From positions 22,046,890 to 22,110,889 of the forward strand of contig JARCOQ010000006.1 of assembly GCA_029207755.1 (NCBI GenBank): DNA of 64,000 nucleotides, written 5' to 3'. The notes beneath the pieces were generated by a model. It was not told the DNA's origin, ran no database searches, and was given only the letters and a program-made list of their open reading frames with translations. Below, piece by piece: positions 38,401 through 51,900 of the stretch. Within the stretch, counting starts at the first letter, position 1; each line of letters begins with the position of its first letter. Both the position numbers and the translations under genes were made by a program. The stretch comes from Chamaea fasciata. Its lineage: Eukaryota; Chordata; Aves; Passeriformes; Sylviidae.

Positions 38401-41400
38401 GCCCCATAACTCCAGCAGCCTCAAAAGAGCTCCCCGCTGCAAGCTGTACACAGACACTGCAGGGATACTGGAGTCTGGGGTAATTTCTACAGAGTGCAGA
38501 GCTGCAACATCTGCAGACTTAAAGCACATAGAAAAACACTTGTGCTTTAGCATTCCCCCAGAATGAGACCAGCTGGCTGAAATAACACTTTCACCAAGTG
38601 ACACCTAACACACGTGGGAGTACAGGGACCATATAAGGTACCAATTTTGTCAAGAATTTCTGTACACATGAAAAATAAGGATATAGTTCATAAAGAAAAT
38701 AGCAATGAAAAACCAGGTACACTGTGGCTAAGACTGTTTTATAAAGATATTCAGAAGCAAGAAATGCTTTAATCCTTACCATGCTTCAAAAATACATTGC
38801 ACATGGGCTCTGTGTTCTTTACTTGTAAAATCAGAATTTATTAAACATAGAAGTAGCTCTCTGGACTTTTTTGCTACAGCAGCATAAGGTAAGATCTTGA
38901 ATTTTGAAATAATGCGTTACTAAAAAAAACATGCATTGGGGAAAATTAACACATGAATTAATCCATGGGAAAAAACCAAAATCCATTTGAAAAAATTTCT
39001 TTGTGCTTCTTTTGATGACTTGTTTATGTCAGTCCAGTTATAATAGAATTTCTCAAACTTTAATACATCAATCCACTTGTATTTCAACCTAAGTACATAC
39101 TAATTAAAACTGTGTACTACACATATACACATAATTTGTATGCAGAAGAAAAAAAAAATCCCGAAAATGAGACTCACAAAGTGTGTTGAATTTCCAGAAG
39201 CTTCAGCAGCAGCAGTGTCTTAATTCTGTCTGAAGATTAAGGCCTGGAAGGACTTTTATTTTTTTTTTAACATTCTGAATATAAACCACAGCTGTATATC
39301 AACCTCTGAAATTCAAAAAAAGAGATCAAAACAGACCCTACCTGATGCTGCTAGGAACACTGAAAAAATAAAAAAATCCCAAACCTGTAAACAGGATGGT
39401 ACATTGATAATGCCATCTCAGCTAGCCACAACTTGGTTCAAGGGTCCTTCACACTATTCATAGAGCAAAACCCATTTTTAATGCCTTTTACAGATCAGTC
39501 ATCTGTGAGAACATGATGTGACAAATTAAGCATTGTAGTATCACAGACGGACACAGGCTGAGAGGAAACAACTGCTGAGAACTTCCTGTAATTTGTGATT
39601 TTTCGTTCCCTACCATATGAAAAAATTAAGAATATTGTTGAGTATTTTTTAAAAGCTCCATTATCAAATATAGTAAGAAGTTAAAAGTGTTGATACTTTT
39701 AATCTAAGATACCAGCTTGGATGAAAGCACAGATTTCTGTCTTTCTCGTTTAAATGTGAAACTAAAGTAGTATCTGTAACTGCCCTTTCTGAAGAAAATA
39801 AAACTGCTCTGAAGTACCTCATACTATAACCAAACCTTCTCACTACCTCCATAAACAAAAATTTAAGAGGTAAAAAGATTGCATTTTACATTTAGATGGT
39901 GCAAAAAATAAATTTCATTCAATGGGTGAAGGCTTAAGGAAGTCAGAGGCAAGCTTAAGAATCAGTATTTTTTTATTTTCTGCTTGGTAGTATAAAAGTT
40001 GTATATAAACTATTTTGTTAAAAATACATTTGATAAGCAAATTTAAGAAAAGCAGACTAATATGGCAATATCCATACCCCTACAAAATAGCAGTGTAGTG
40101 TTAAAGGCAATAAAACAGGCACGGTTTCTAAATCCTCTCTTACTTAGGTAGCAATGCATAAATTCAATTCTTGCACATATCAGGTCTTATAATACCTTAC
40201 ATAATTACTTTATACAGGTAAACAATGTTTTACATATCAAACATCTTTCCATCCCTTTTATTCTATGTATTATCAATGGAATCAAAACAGAAACTACTTT
40301 TAAAACAAGTAAAAAAATACATATTACTGTTTAAATTTTCTTCCATTCTTTTGCTATTTATTTGCACTACTAATCCATCACATATCAAAATACAGTATCA
40401 AGACAAACTGCCATTTTTTTTAGAAAAAGGTTTGTGGATCTTCTTTCTGAAAATTATTTGAAAACTGCTTTTTTCTCCAATGCTCTCCTTTTCCAATAAC
40501 ACTTTATACTCATAGCTATCAATCTCTTGGAAACTGAAAGCTCATTACTACAGCTAACACTAATTAAATCTTCTAGTAATATTCTTCACACAAATCATCA
40601 TGTGAAGCTTAATGTATGCCTTTAATATGAGGCTGGTGTTTATGCTGTACTTAAATATTGAAGGGATTTCCCAAGCTGATTTTAACTTTATGGGAGCAGT
40701 GCTAAACACTGAAGTTAGAGTGCTGGCCAAACAGTTATTTGGGGTACTCAAAGACAGACAATTATTTCTAAAAATATCCATTTTAAAAAGCACAATGAAA
40801 CAGGTATTATTTTCAAAGTTTGGGTGGGTAGTGGTGGCATTTTTTTGGTAAATACAGCATCGATGAAAAGTACATATTGACAGGAGCAGTCAGTATCTTG
40901 TGGATACACAGAGAAGGACGCCCATCAGCAGCACATACTTGCAGCAAGAGCAAAAAAACTTGGTGTTTCCTGACAAGACATGGGAGTAACTAATACACAA
41001 ACAGGAAGAGTAGTTTTGTACACACTGATTGTTAACACTTGCATACATAAATCAATGAAGAAACACAATTCTCAGATATGAAGGAGAAACACAATTTAGA
41101 GCACTTGTATTCAAAAGATTGAAGGTATCAATTTAAAATAAATCCATTTCAAAAACATACACTGATTTTCATTGAATTCATAAAGCAGGTTAAGTTATAG
41201 TTCTCAGAATACAGTGCAATCTCTACTAAAATGCCTTACATTAGAGCTTATATTCTTAGGCACTCAGAACAAGTGATGTGATTTTCTATTACACAGAAAA
41301 GTTTGCTGAAGTGTTACAGTGATTTCCCTCCCCAAAACAAGTAACAGGACAAAGCTGAGATCGTAAGTAGATACAGAGAATTAAAATCACAATACCATGG

Positions 41401-44400
41401 TAATTTAGCATTAAATCACACTTAAAATATGAAAGGAGTAACAATGCCTTAAGATTTTGGTGCCAGTAAATACCAATACCCTTAGTCCAATAAAGCCACT
41501 CTGAAGCACTTTAGTATATATTCCATAAATTTTTTAATGCCCAATATTCCATATCCTTATCTAAGGGTTGAAATATGTTGCCTTAGCTTAATAAGGAACC
41601 TGTGGGTAAGAAAAAAAAAAAAAAAAGAAAAGCAAAACTATTAGGCACTCTTCAAATATGAGTGAGCAGTTACAAGAAAAGAGGAGAACACAAGGCCTTG
41701 AGGAAAGTAACCTCACGAAGAGCTCATCCAACTGCATAGGAAAAGACGCTCTTCAGCCTATGTTAAGTACTAAGGGAGAGGTATGGATCTGGGGAACAAC
41801 AATTTAACATCTGCACAAAAGTGAACCAGTCTCTACCATAAGGTACCCTGCAGAGAGTTCGAGGGCTTATGTAGTAAAGGCATACATGCAGATTTGGCTG
41901 GTTCCTTGTATGCTTTACTTGGCTACAAGCAGTTGGATTAAAAGAATTTTTTCATCTTTCAAAGGCTGGCTTTTATCTTCAGCAAACACTTGTCAACTCT
42001 GGAGTGGGCAGAACAGGAGAAGAAAAATCCAGATGGACCACTGGGGTGAATGCAGTTTATCCACGAGGTAATTGTATTACTCTTAATATTGAGCTCATAA
42101 ATGCTTCTCTAAGTACAAAAAGAGTTTAAGACTTGATAAAGCTTTTACCTTTCCTGTCCAAAAACTCGTACGTATGTTTTCCTTCCAAGATGAAGCCATT
42201 CGTTATGATGTCCACACAGATCAACAGTATTTAAGTGTCTAAACCTTACTATTTTACTGGTCAAAAACCATTAAGTGTTTAACCTTGCAGGAATGACATC
42301 ACAGAACTTGTAAAATGCTACACTGCCATAAATACATTTCCTTAAATAGTATACATCTCCTGGGAATTTTCAGTTTTCTCCAAAGTGCTTGCAGACAAAC
42401 ATCTTCTAAAAGTTCCACCTGTAAGAGAAGAAAACAATTCTAAAAACAAACCTAAACAGCAAAATTAGTTTTAGGATGGACACACCAAATAAAAAGTTAT
42501 CAGGTGCTCTGAAATGGAAAAAAGAAAAGCCACAATTACATGAAGGACTTGCCGTGCATTCCAAGTTTAGCATGTGAAATCATAAAGAGGAACTAAAAAT
42601 TCAGCTAGTACCCTTGAAATGCATGGACGAACACACAGACAAACTGACAAATCACACCACAGTGCAAAGCACTACAAATGGAAAATGTTACATAGCTCCA
42701 GTGTACCAGTACCAGTTTCTGTTTACCCAGTAGCTTAAAATGGATGTGCAAGAGCTCAACTCAAAGTTTTGACTTCAGTTATCAGCTGTGTATCTACGAC
42801 TCTTTTTTATGTGCCATTAAGCATATTTGAAATAAAATTAACTGATGAAATGGAGTCTGCTGAGAACATGGACCTTGAAGACATAGAGAAGACGTGCTAC
42901 AGCTACCAGTGATGCAGCCAGCAAGACACTAGATAAGCTGAAACACTGCAGATGTTGCTTCAGAACACATCAGTTTAGGGGAAAAAAAAAAACCCTGGAC
43001 TTGAGCGTAGCAGTGAATACAAGAAATCAGCAATGCTACTTCATTCAGGTACTGTCCAACTCAGGAATTCTACCTCATACAGGAACTTTCCATTAACAGT
43101 GGTTAAAGTCAGCCACAAGGCACAAATCTACTGCTTCTGAATGACAGAAAAATCTTTTCTGGAAGCAGTTAAAGACACATTTATGTCTGCCTTCTTCCTC
43201 TGCATCTGAAGATCTGAGTCAAATTTCCCCAAACAATAAGCTTTAATCAGAAATGTATTGACTAGAGGCACAAAAGTCTTAAATGCCATTTATCTATTCA
43301 GTTTCAGTAAATTGGGCTACAGTAAATGATTAGAAGTCTGAAATAAGTAGCTGAAGTAAAGTTCTAACCTGTTTACACCTGAACAGCTTCTCATGACAGT
43401 ACACAAAACCTGATCTAGAACCATGCTAGGAAACAGTATCATACCCTTTGTCAAGCAAGAGGTGTTTATTTTAAGTAGTGCAAATCAAACAGACCTGGCT
43501 AGTTTCCCAGATGATTTATAAAATAGCTCTGTTGGACCAGAGAGACCATTAAAATATTCTGCTGAGCCATTTCTCTGCTATTAGAACATCTGTTTTCAGA
43601 AGGGGCAAAACTTTAATCCTAAGGGAGGTTCTAGAGTAAAAAGCTGCCATAGATGGACCATTTTTTTTATAGCTTTACTATCATATCTCCCTAGAGAACA
43701 GCTTATTTTTAAATTAAAGTAGTAATGGTTTAAATTTATAGAACTTTTAAGTAATTAGAGGGAACAGCCTTCCTATTTAGGAGCAGAAAGAACAAATTAG
43801 AGAGGAAACTGGACTACAAAATATTTTGAGTGATCTCAAAATGGTGGGGTTTTTTTAAGTAAATTGCACTGTAATTTCTTTACAAGAAATATGCTCTATT
43901 CTTTCTATTTCTCATGCTTAAAGAGAAGATAACTAGCTTGCCTTTAAGTAGAAAAAAATCATACTATGAACAATCTGATGAGATTTCTATACCTCCCACT
44001 AGAGATACAGAAAAGAAATAAAAATAGTCACAGAACTAACAAAACAATTAGCTGGGCATGGAAATGCCAATCAAGTGAAGGAAGATGTTATCTCCTACTG
44101 CATTTAGCTAATATTGATTTTTTAAAAGGGAAGAAATAGAAAGCACACAAACATACAAAAACCTTGAGCACAAGGACATTATCATGATTCAGAAAATAAG
44201 AGTACTGTTTGCCTTTCACTGACATCTGTAGATCCTGCACAGATTTCAGTGCAACAGTTAAACAGCAGCCACTAGGCACCTGTGATTTGCCAAAACGTGC
44301 TACAGATCAAAAAGCGAAATGCTGGTGTAGACAAGCATTTGTCCAGTCTGGTCTTGTAAGTGTCCAGCAGCAAAGATCCTTATTCCAATTTCTTGCTTTT

Positions 44401-45757
44401 AGAAACCAGAGCTCCACCTCCTTGCAATTTAGCCTATCACTGTCTTCTTATTTACTGAGGAAAAAAAAAAGTCAAATTACTTCCTTACCCTCCATAACTT
44501 TTTTTATTATTTAGAAGTATATCACATCTCCAAGTCTCTCTTCCTCTACAGCAATGGTTCAAAAAACCTGGGTATAATTTAGTGACGAGGCATAGAGGAC
44601 AGACAAATACACTCTGCTTAGTTCAACAGTCAAACCTGTGCTGCTAGTAGGGGCTAGGAGGAAGTATCTGACTGAATACCAGCTCTCTAACCACAAGATA
44701 CTCAAGGGCATTTGAGTCTTGTTGCTTTTCTAAACAGACCAAATTTCCTCCTGCATTTCGCTCTTCCATTTGAGGTTACCAATAGTTTGACATAACATAA
44801 TTTTATCCTCTCTCTCATCATACAGAGAATTTGGCACTGTGCAATTTGTTCACCTTCTTCAAGTCCAGTACCATTAGTATGTCACCCCAGAACCTTTCTT
44901 CCTCAAGGGTCAAGTCTGAATTTTAAACCACATTTGTGTAAAATCACCTTTCCCCTTCACATTATCCATCAGCATGTCATCAAATAGAGACAAACCATAT
45001 TAACCTCCAGGGTTTTTCTTCCCCCCAACATTCTAAACTGTTAAAAAAAAACAAAAACAAAAACCAAAAACACGATGAGGATTGCTTTTCAAAACCATGC
45101 CAGGCATGTTTTTCACACGCTTAACAGAGTAATTCAAGCAATTCACTTTAGTTTAATGACTCACAAGAAAACCCCAACCGCCTGGCTTAGTTAGATGCCT
45201 GTGAGATCAGCAGGTTCATGTGACTCCACTGCTATTAGTCAAAGCTCCACAGATCTATCAGAGAAGTATCTAGTAAGCAATCATTTTATACAACCATGCA
45301 GTACAAAGCAGCAAGCATAAGGAAGCAGCTGTAGTTATTGAATAACTGCAGTTATTCCAGTGATACAACTGTCAGCAGCACTTGATTGTTTTGGACAATA
45401 AGCACATTGCCACTAACTCTGAGCCATTGTTTATTGCCAAAAAATTAATATGCAGACATTTTATCTGTTGGACTAGTGATGCCACACCCACAAAAGTTAT
45501 TTCAACACCTACTCCGATTATGAAGGCTGAATAAACAATTAGATAAGAATTAGGTGGATAAAAAAGTCTTTCCTAATTTATCATTACCTGAGTGACCACA
45601 TATAATCTTTGCAGACTTGTGTAGAGAGATTTGAAATTGAAAGATGAGTTTTCACACACGACTGATGCGTTTTCAACTGTACTGATTGCTTTCACATATT
45701 TCATAACACAACACTTTCAGTATGAATTCCAAACATTCCAGTGTTTGATACCTGCAT
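35493..45757. other. Region between gene ends, includes RELL1 3' UTR of unknown length
   Basis: No coding exon is seen. A runs occur at 35760-35775, 37720-37740 and 41611-41626. The part nearest 45757 must be RELL1 3' UTR. In RELL1 sense, AATAAA signals occur at 45435-45430 and 44508-44503, among others further left, so the message could end close to the stop or several kilobases beyond it. No transposon is recognised between 35.5 and 45.7 kb, unlike the left part of the window. Confidence 0.5.
45430..45435 (-). terminator. RELL1: Candidate proximal RELL1 polyadenylation signal
   Basis: AATAAA on the - strand, about 325 bp beyond the RELL1 stop codon. It is the first canonical signal in gene orientation. 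Confidence 0.35.
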
Positions 45758-45938
45758 TTACTCTGAGCTTCTCCTCTCCTGCATGTCCTGTTTCACAGGT
45801 GTGGCAGGTGCTTCGCTCACGTCCTGTTTCGCGGGCGTGGCCGGCATCTCACCATTGACACTCTCCACGCCAGTAACGGACATCAAGCTTTTCCGTTCTT
45901 TGGAGTTTGATTTGTGATCCACTTTTGTCACTCGAAAC
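45758..45938 (-). CDS. RELL1: RELL1 last coding exon with RFRV motif and duplicated tail
   Basis: The acceptor CCCCTCAG precedes 45938. The first base completes the arginine codon split AG/G, giving RFRVTKVDHKSNSKERKS, then LMSVTGVESVNGEMPATP and the stop TAA at 45760-45758. RFRV is the known OSR1/SPAK docking motif of the RELT family. The end contains PATPAKQDVSEA followed directly by PATPVKQDMQER, a duplication of 12 codons that human RELL1 lacks; it has one PATPVK unit. Confidence 0.95.
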
Positions 45939-48900
45939 CTGAGGGGAGCAAACGGAAGTTCACTTGTATTTCCTCACAGACAAGTCAGATCATTCTCAGA
46001 AGCAACAGCATGGGCAGAAACAAATCTCCAGGTCCCAAGAACAAGATGTCAGAGCAGACACCCACATGGACCCTGCTTCACTTTAAAGCATCTTCCTTCC
46101 TATCACCTACAGGTATTTCTAGTACTCACTACTGCTGAATCACACTTTCTTGGAGAATTGTGTTTTGAAGCAGAATCCACAGATTGCATACCACTTCTTA
46201 GAACAGTAATTTTCAAAGACAACTACAATATAAGGTAGGAATTAAAAATAACAAAGATAATAAAGTGGTTTCTATAGCCTCAGACTTACTTGAGAAATAC
46301 CAAATCCAGAAACAGAGAAATTTATTAGTATGCAATTCTGGGGTTTTTTTAGCCTGTATCAAACGAGCAAGAGCCTTAGATTTACACACACAGTAAATCT
46401 CCATCTTTTTACATAGTTCTTAAAAAAAGAAAATCACATTTACTACTTCCAGAAATAACTTCAGTGTATTAGTAACAGGGTTATTAAAAAAAAAAAAAAT
46501 CACTGACCTTAGAGCAGAAGCAGTGGATATCTGATCCAACACTGGCCACTGTAGCATTCTAAGAGAAATATACAACCAAATGACCTAAGCCTTACCTTCC
46601 CACAGAAAGGACTGTAACTTCTCCAATACGACTTCTTCTGTTCTCTTTCGATTTTTGAGCTGGCTTTATTAGGTGCCATCGTTTGTGACTACAGCGAGTA
46701 CAAACATCCTTTTCTACCACTCCTCCAACAGTATGGAAGTGATGGGCTTTGCAGCTGTGTCTGAACGGAACAACACCTGGTGACAAAGGAGTCCCTGGAC
46801 TCACTGGACTCTCAGGAGAGGTAGGAGATAATGGGCTGTAGGAAAAAGAAATAAAGAAAATTTAATGCTTACTATAGAACACTATTTCTTTAAAAGGAAA
46901 AAGTATGAAATCCAACCTTCAGTTATGTCTAGTGAGTAACCAGTTTCTACAGGAAACATTTATTTCTGAAGATGTCCAGCTTACGGTCCCCTCCAATAGT
47001 ATATTTTTGCAGTTAGAATCACTTTCACAAATTAATTCAGCTGCAGTCATGTGGTTAAGGTAACAAACACAAAAGACAAGAAAATTAAGAGGGGGAGAAA
47101 TATCAGGCTAAAGTAGAAGAGAACAGGTTACATGAACTTATACTGATGAAGAAATTTAATAAGCTGATTACACTCCCAAAATAACTACCTTAGAAAACTA
47201 TGGAAAGTATTTCAGAATTGTTACAGAATCTCAAGGAACTTCCAGAAGAAGAGTACAATCCCACAATATCGAAAGGAGGCAAAACCAAAATGTTTACCAC
47301 AATGACAAGAGAGAACATAATTCAGTTTCAGGGAAAAAAGAATAAAATTTTAAGTACCTCGAAAGAAAGAAAAAGCCATACAACCTCCAAAAGGCATTGG
47401 AGATTATCTAATCTAATCTAATCTAATCAATCTGATTATCCTCTAAAGAAAAACAGATGGCATAGATAGAAACCAGACATACTTTTTTTGGACTTTAGCA
47501 TTAATTTTAACCCTGTCTTGTAACACAGCAGGCCACAGCTCATGAAAGGTGAAGTTAACAGTAGAGTAACGCAGCACACATTATAACAAAAATATTAAAA
47601 ACATACACAGAAAGTAATATATCTGTATCTGCTGTGAAACTGCAAAGACATACTAAATGTGGGTTTTATGGTTCTGGTGATATTAAGTGCTTTAAAGAGT
47701 TCACTAGGTAACAGAATAGAAGAATAGCTAAAGTACCCATAGACTTTGGGTCACCCACAGATAGCAACTGTAGAGGTCAAGATAAGAAATTAGAATGATG
47801 AGAGGAGAACAGGCATATGAAAGACACTCACACATACATAAATCTTACTAAAAGTACTGGATGTATTGCAGTAAGTACAACACAAATTCTCACTGTTTCA
47901 GCAGAAAGCCTTTACACAACCTAGATTAAAAAGCAACAAGACAGATGACCATTCTTCAGAAAAAGAGGATCATGAGCTGAACATGAATCATTAAGAACAT
48001 ATCTGCTTTAAAAGGACAAAACAGTGGAAAGAACAGAAGTATAACCTGTGAACCCAAATTTACATTATTCAGCATTAATCACGCCACATCTGATCCTACC
48101 ATGCAGGTTTAGAAACGTTATTTCAAGAGAAATACAAACAAACTCCAGAGACTCCAAAGGAGAACAGAAAGAACAAATTAAGGAAGTAAAACATGCCAGA
48201 GAAGACTGGGAGTTACTTGGATGTTCATTTTCAAAATAAAAATATTGACAAGAAATATTTAATGGTCTTCAAATAAATAAGAAAATGCTATTAAGGAAAA
48301 TAAAGTTGTTCAATACCTGAAGCAAAGACAGAACTAATGGCTGCAAGTGAGAGAAGTATAGATTTTACTCAGCCATAACTATTTCTATAATTACAAAGTT
48401 TCATACTGCCCTGAACTTGCAAAGAAATACAGAATATTTCTACCTGATTATAAAAGCTTCAGGAGTATCTGTCAGATTTTGTAAGAGCAATCATTTTCCC
48501 TCATCCTTACTCTTCATATTTTAATCCACCACTGAAACTATAGTCTAAAATGCCCAAGATAATATTACACATGCCTATGCACAAAATTCAAATAAATATT
48601 TCTACAGAACCATAGAAGTTTAAAAATATCTACACTTGAGAAGAAATCCCTTTGTAAATTCAGGGGTTTTTTTCAATAACCAAGCCTCTCACTGTTAGAA
48701 CAGGTGTTTTAACGGTTGCATTCTCAATTCTTTGTTTTGCTGAAACTATATACTCCTACTTCTTTTATAGGTAACACAATAATACTTGGACTTTCATCTC
48801 CTCTGCCTTGAATATGAACACAAGGTTATAATGAAGAGTACTGAGAATAGTCTAGATATAGCTAAAAATACTCATGTACACATATGAGCACTTTTACACA

Positions 48901-51900
48901 CCAATGAGTTTTTTTCCACATTCAATGCATCTAAGGCAAAGCTGTTTTCCCTACATAATTATCTAAACAGGTGTGCAGTGAAAACCAATGTCTATTGCAA
49001 GTCAAACAGGTGTGCAGGTCAACCAATGTCTATTGCCACAATTATAAAAAAAAAAGTAAACCAAAAGAAGACACAGAAAAAGATGTCTCTTATAAGTTAG
49101 TACCTATACAAATGAAATGAGTGCTGTTCTGTTCTTTGAAGCCACAGTAGCTTTGGACTAAGCCACCTAGTATGTAACTTCACCCCTAAGTAAACCAGCA
49201 TTTGCAGCACCTGTAAATCTTTAGCCCAAAATGCAGTAAAACTGTATCATGCACCTAGAACACATAACCAGAAAAGCCAGTCACTAACCCAGGATATATG
49301 TTAAAATTTAAGGACCTACACACAACAGAAAATCAAAGTATTATCCTCTTAGCTGGTAACTCAAGCAAGCAAGGTAGTCTTAGAAGTGTTCAGGAAACAA
49401 AGTCCTTTGAAAGCACATGCTTTTAGTTGCCTCAGGAAACATGCATTAAAATGAGGAGTAATTACCTTTCAGGTTCAAAGACACTGCTATCTGCTACCAT
49501 TGCCTTTAACACATCAGCATTTGCTGCAATGAGAATAAACAGAACTCTTCAAAAGTGAACAGTCCTAACTTTAGAAAAAAACAAAACCAAAATTAAAGTT
49601 CCCCAAAGAAATTTCATTTAAAAGAAAGATGACTGCATTATGTATTGCCAAAAAAGCACAAGGGAAAACTGCAGAAAAAAAATGTTAATATAGTTCTATG
49701 GGTAGTCTTAACATGAGCTACTAAAATTGCAGTTCATATTGCACTTAAAGCTCCACCCCAGTGCAAGCCAAGAAACCTAGCCATCTACATAAAACTCTCC
49801 AACAAAGATCTCTGAACCACCTCATGTTTAACCCAACTCCAGATTAAAAACATCAGTTTTTAGTGAGCTCTAAAAATGCCAATTCATTATCAGCCAAGAA
49901 CTATCAATTGCTCATTTTTTATCAAAACACATGAATTACCTGATCCCAATCTCAAGGAAAAATACACAAACTCAAAGCACTGATAGTCTAAAAAAAACCC
50001 CCAAACAACAGAAAAAATCCCCAAAGAGCAAAACTGAAAAATCCCCACATGCAAACCCAAAAAACATCACTTTTCCAGAGGACTGGTCTTCATTCAGAGG
50101 TAACTTAAAGCCAGTTCAATGGTTAAAACTCTGATTTCTACAAACATAAAATTAAAAGGCTGAAGGCTCTTGTCCTATAAAAAACGTCCAGTCTCCAAAA
50201 CATTTCTTCTGCTGGGCAAATACATTCTGAACTAACCAAGCATTCCATGGGATGCTTAACTATGATTTTGTTTTCTCAGTCACATCTTCCTCTTTATACT
50301 TTACTTTGCACACACATGCAGATAACACATACAGGAATCAACATGAGTGCTATATACCAAATGGTCTCAGTTATGCACAAGCTTCTTATCAGGCAAGAGC
50401 TGAAAAAATCACTTCAGGACAAGAAGTTTAATCTAGTCAAAACATGAAAGTTTCCACAGGCTTTAAGAACTGCCACTAAGAAAGCAACATTGAGCTTTTA
50501 CTCCACAAACAAAGCAAAAGGCTGAAGCAAAAACCCCAAACACCCAAACAGTTAAAATATCTGGAAATGCATGAACTAAATTTACCATACAAAACAATTT
50601 TCAAGTAAGGAAGAAACTTCCCTACTATCCTTGAAGTTACTGCCTTGTAAAAACAATTTGAAAGAGCTAAGAATGAATAAATTGGTTATTAAATGAAAGC
50701 ACATGAATATACCATATATCAGACTATCCAAAAAAACATATTTGTTATAGAACACCATCACAAGGGCTGCCAACTTCAATGTCACAATACTATACCTTCA
50801 TTTTTCATGATGTAGTTAACAATCTGTCCCACAGTGTCACTATTCTCATGTATAGTTTCATTCATTTCTGTGCAAAGAAATAAATATGTTGTCAATATCT
50901 TGGCCTTATGAATCAAGAACTGAAGTATTTTAAAAACAAATAATGTTAAAAAAGTCACAACCAAAACCAAACACACACCAAAAGAAACTACATTTTAAAA
51001 AAGAGGCAAGATTGTTGTGACTATGGAGGGAAAGCTTAGATAAGACTTTATCATCCTTATTCAGTAAAAACTATGAGCACAGGTTTATCATGTGTTCATC
51101 AGCCCGAACAAATTCAGTTAAGAATTTATTAAGCTCAGTATTTTCACAAACATACTTCAAAATTCCTTCTCTAGTGAGTCTAGTGTCTAGGAGACAAACG
51201 AGTGAGCAGGGAAGAATCCTAACAGGAAGGGGAAAAAAACCAAACCAAACCAAAATATTAAACTGTCTCAAATCACTATTCTAAAATAGGTATTACTGGC
51301 TTTTAGTATGAGGGGGATTCAATTTAAGGTTTTCAGCACATTTACAAGGACATAACAATTGATTAATTAAAAAAAAAAAAGAAAAACAACTGAAAACTTT
51401 TGGAATAGAATGCACCCATTAACAATATTAACAGCTTCCCTAGAATAACCTGCAAGGACTGAAGAAGATCAAGAAGATCAGTTGGGGAACTAGAACAATG
51501 AAGATGCAAAACTGTGCCCTTCTCTAATAATTGTTATATTGCTTTATTTTAAAAAAATGGGGTTGAGGCAAGTTTGATAGGCTAGTCTCTAAAATCTTCT
51601 CTTAAGTAGTAAATTAGGGGCTTCCCCGCCTCTATACCCAGGCTTCATCTTAATACCTGCAACTTTGCAATGTAACTTAGAGGCAGCTTGTTCCTACCGC
51701 TGAGATACAGGCAATGCGCCCATTTCATCACCACTCCCCTGTTCCACTCAGGGCAACTAACAGATCAGATGGATCCACTCACTGCACAGCTGCCCCAGGC
51801 AGATAATGCTCAAGAACACACTGACACATCATTACTTCACCACATGGGTCTACCCTTACCACAGAGCCACTGTAATTTGCACTCATTATGAACCTACTGA

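Noticed and set aside
47200..47421. Plus-strand open frame beginning MESISELLQNLKELPEEE in RELL1 intron 4
   Set aside because: It looks protein-like but lies antisense inside an intron, ends in an ATCTA microsatellite, and has no family match or splice context.
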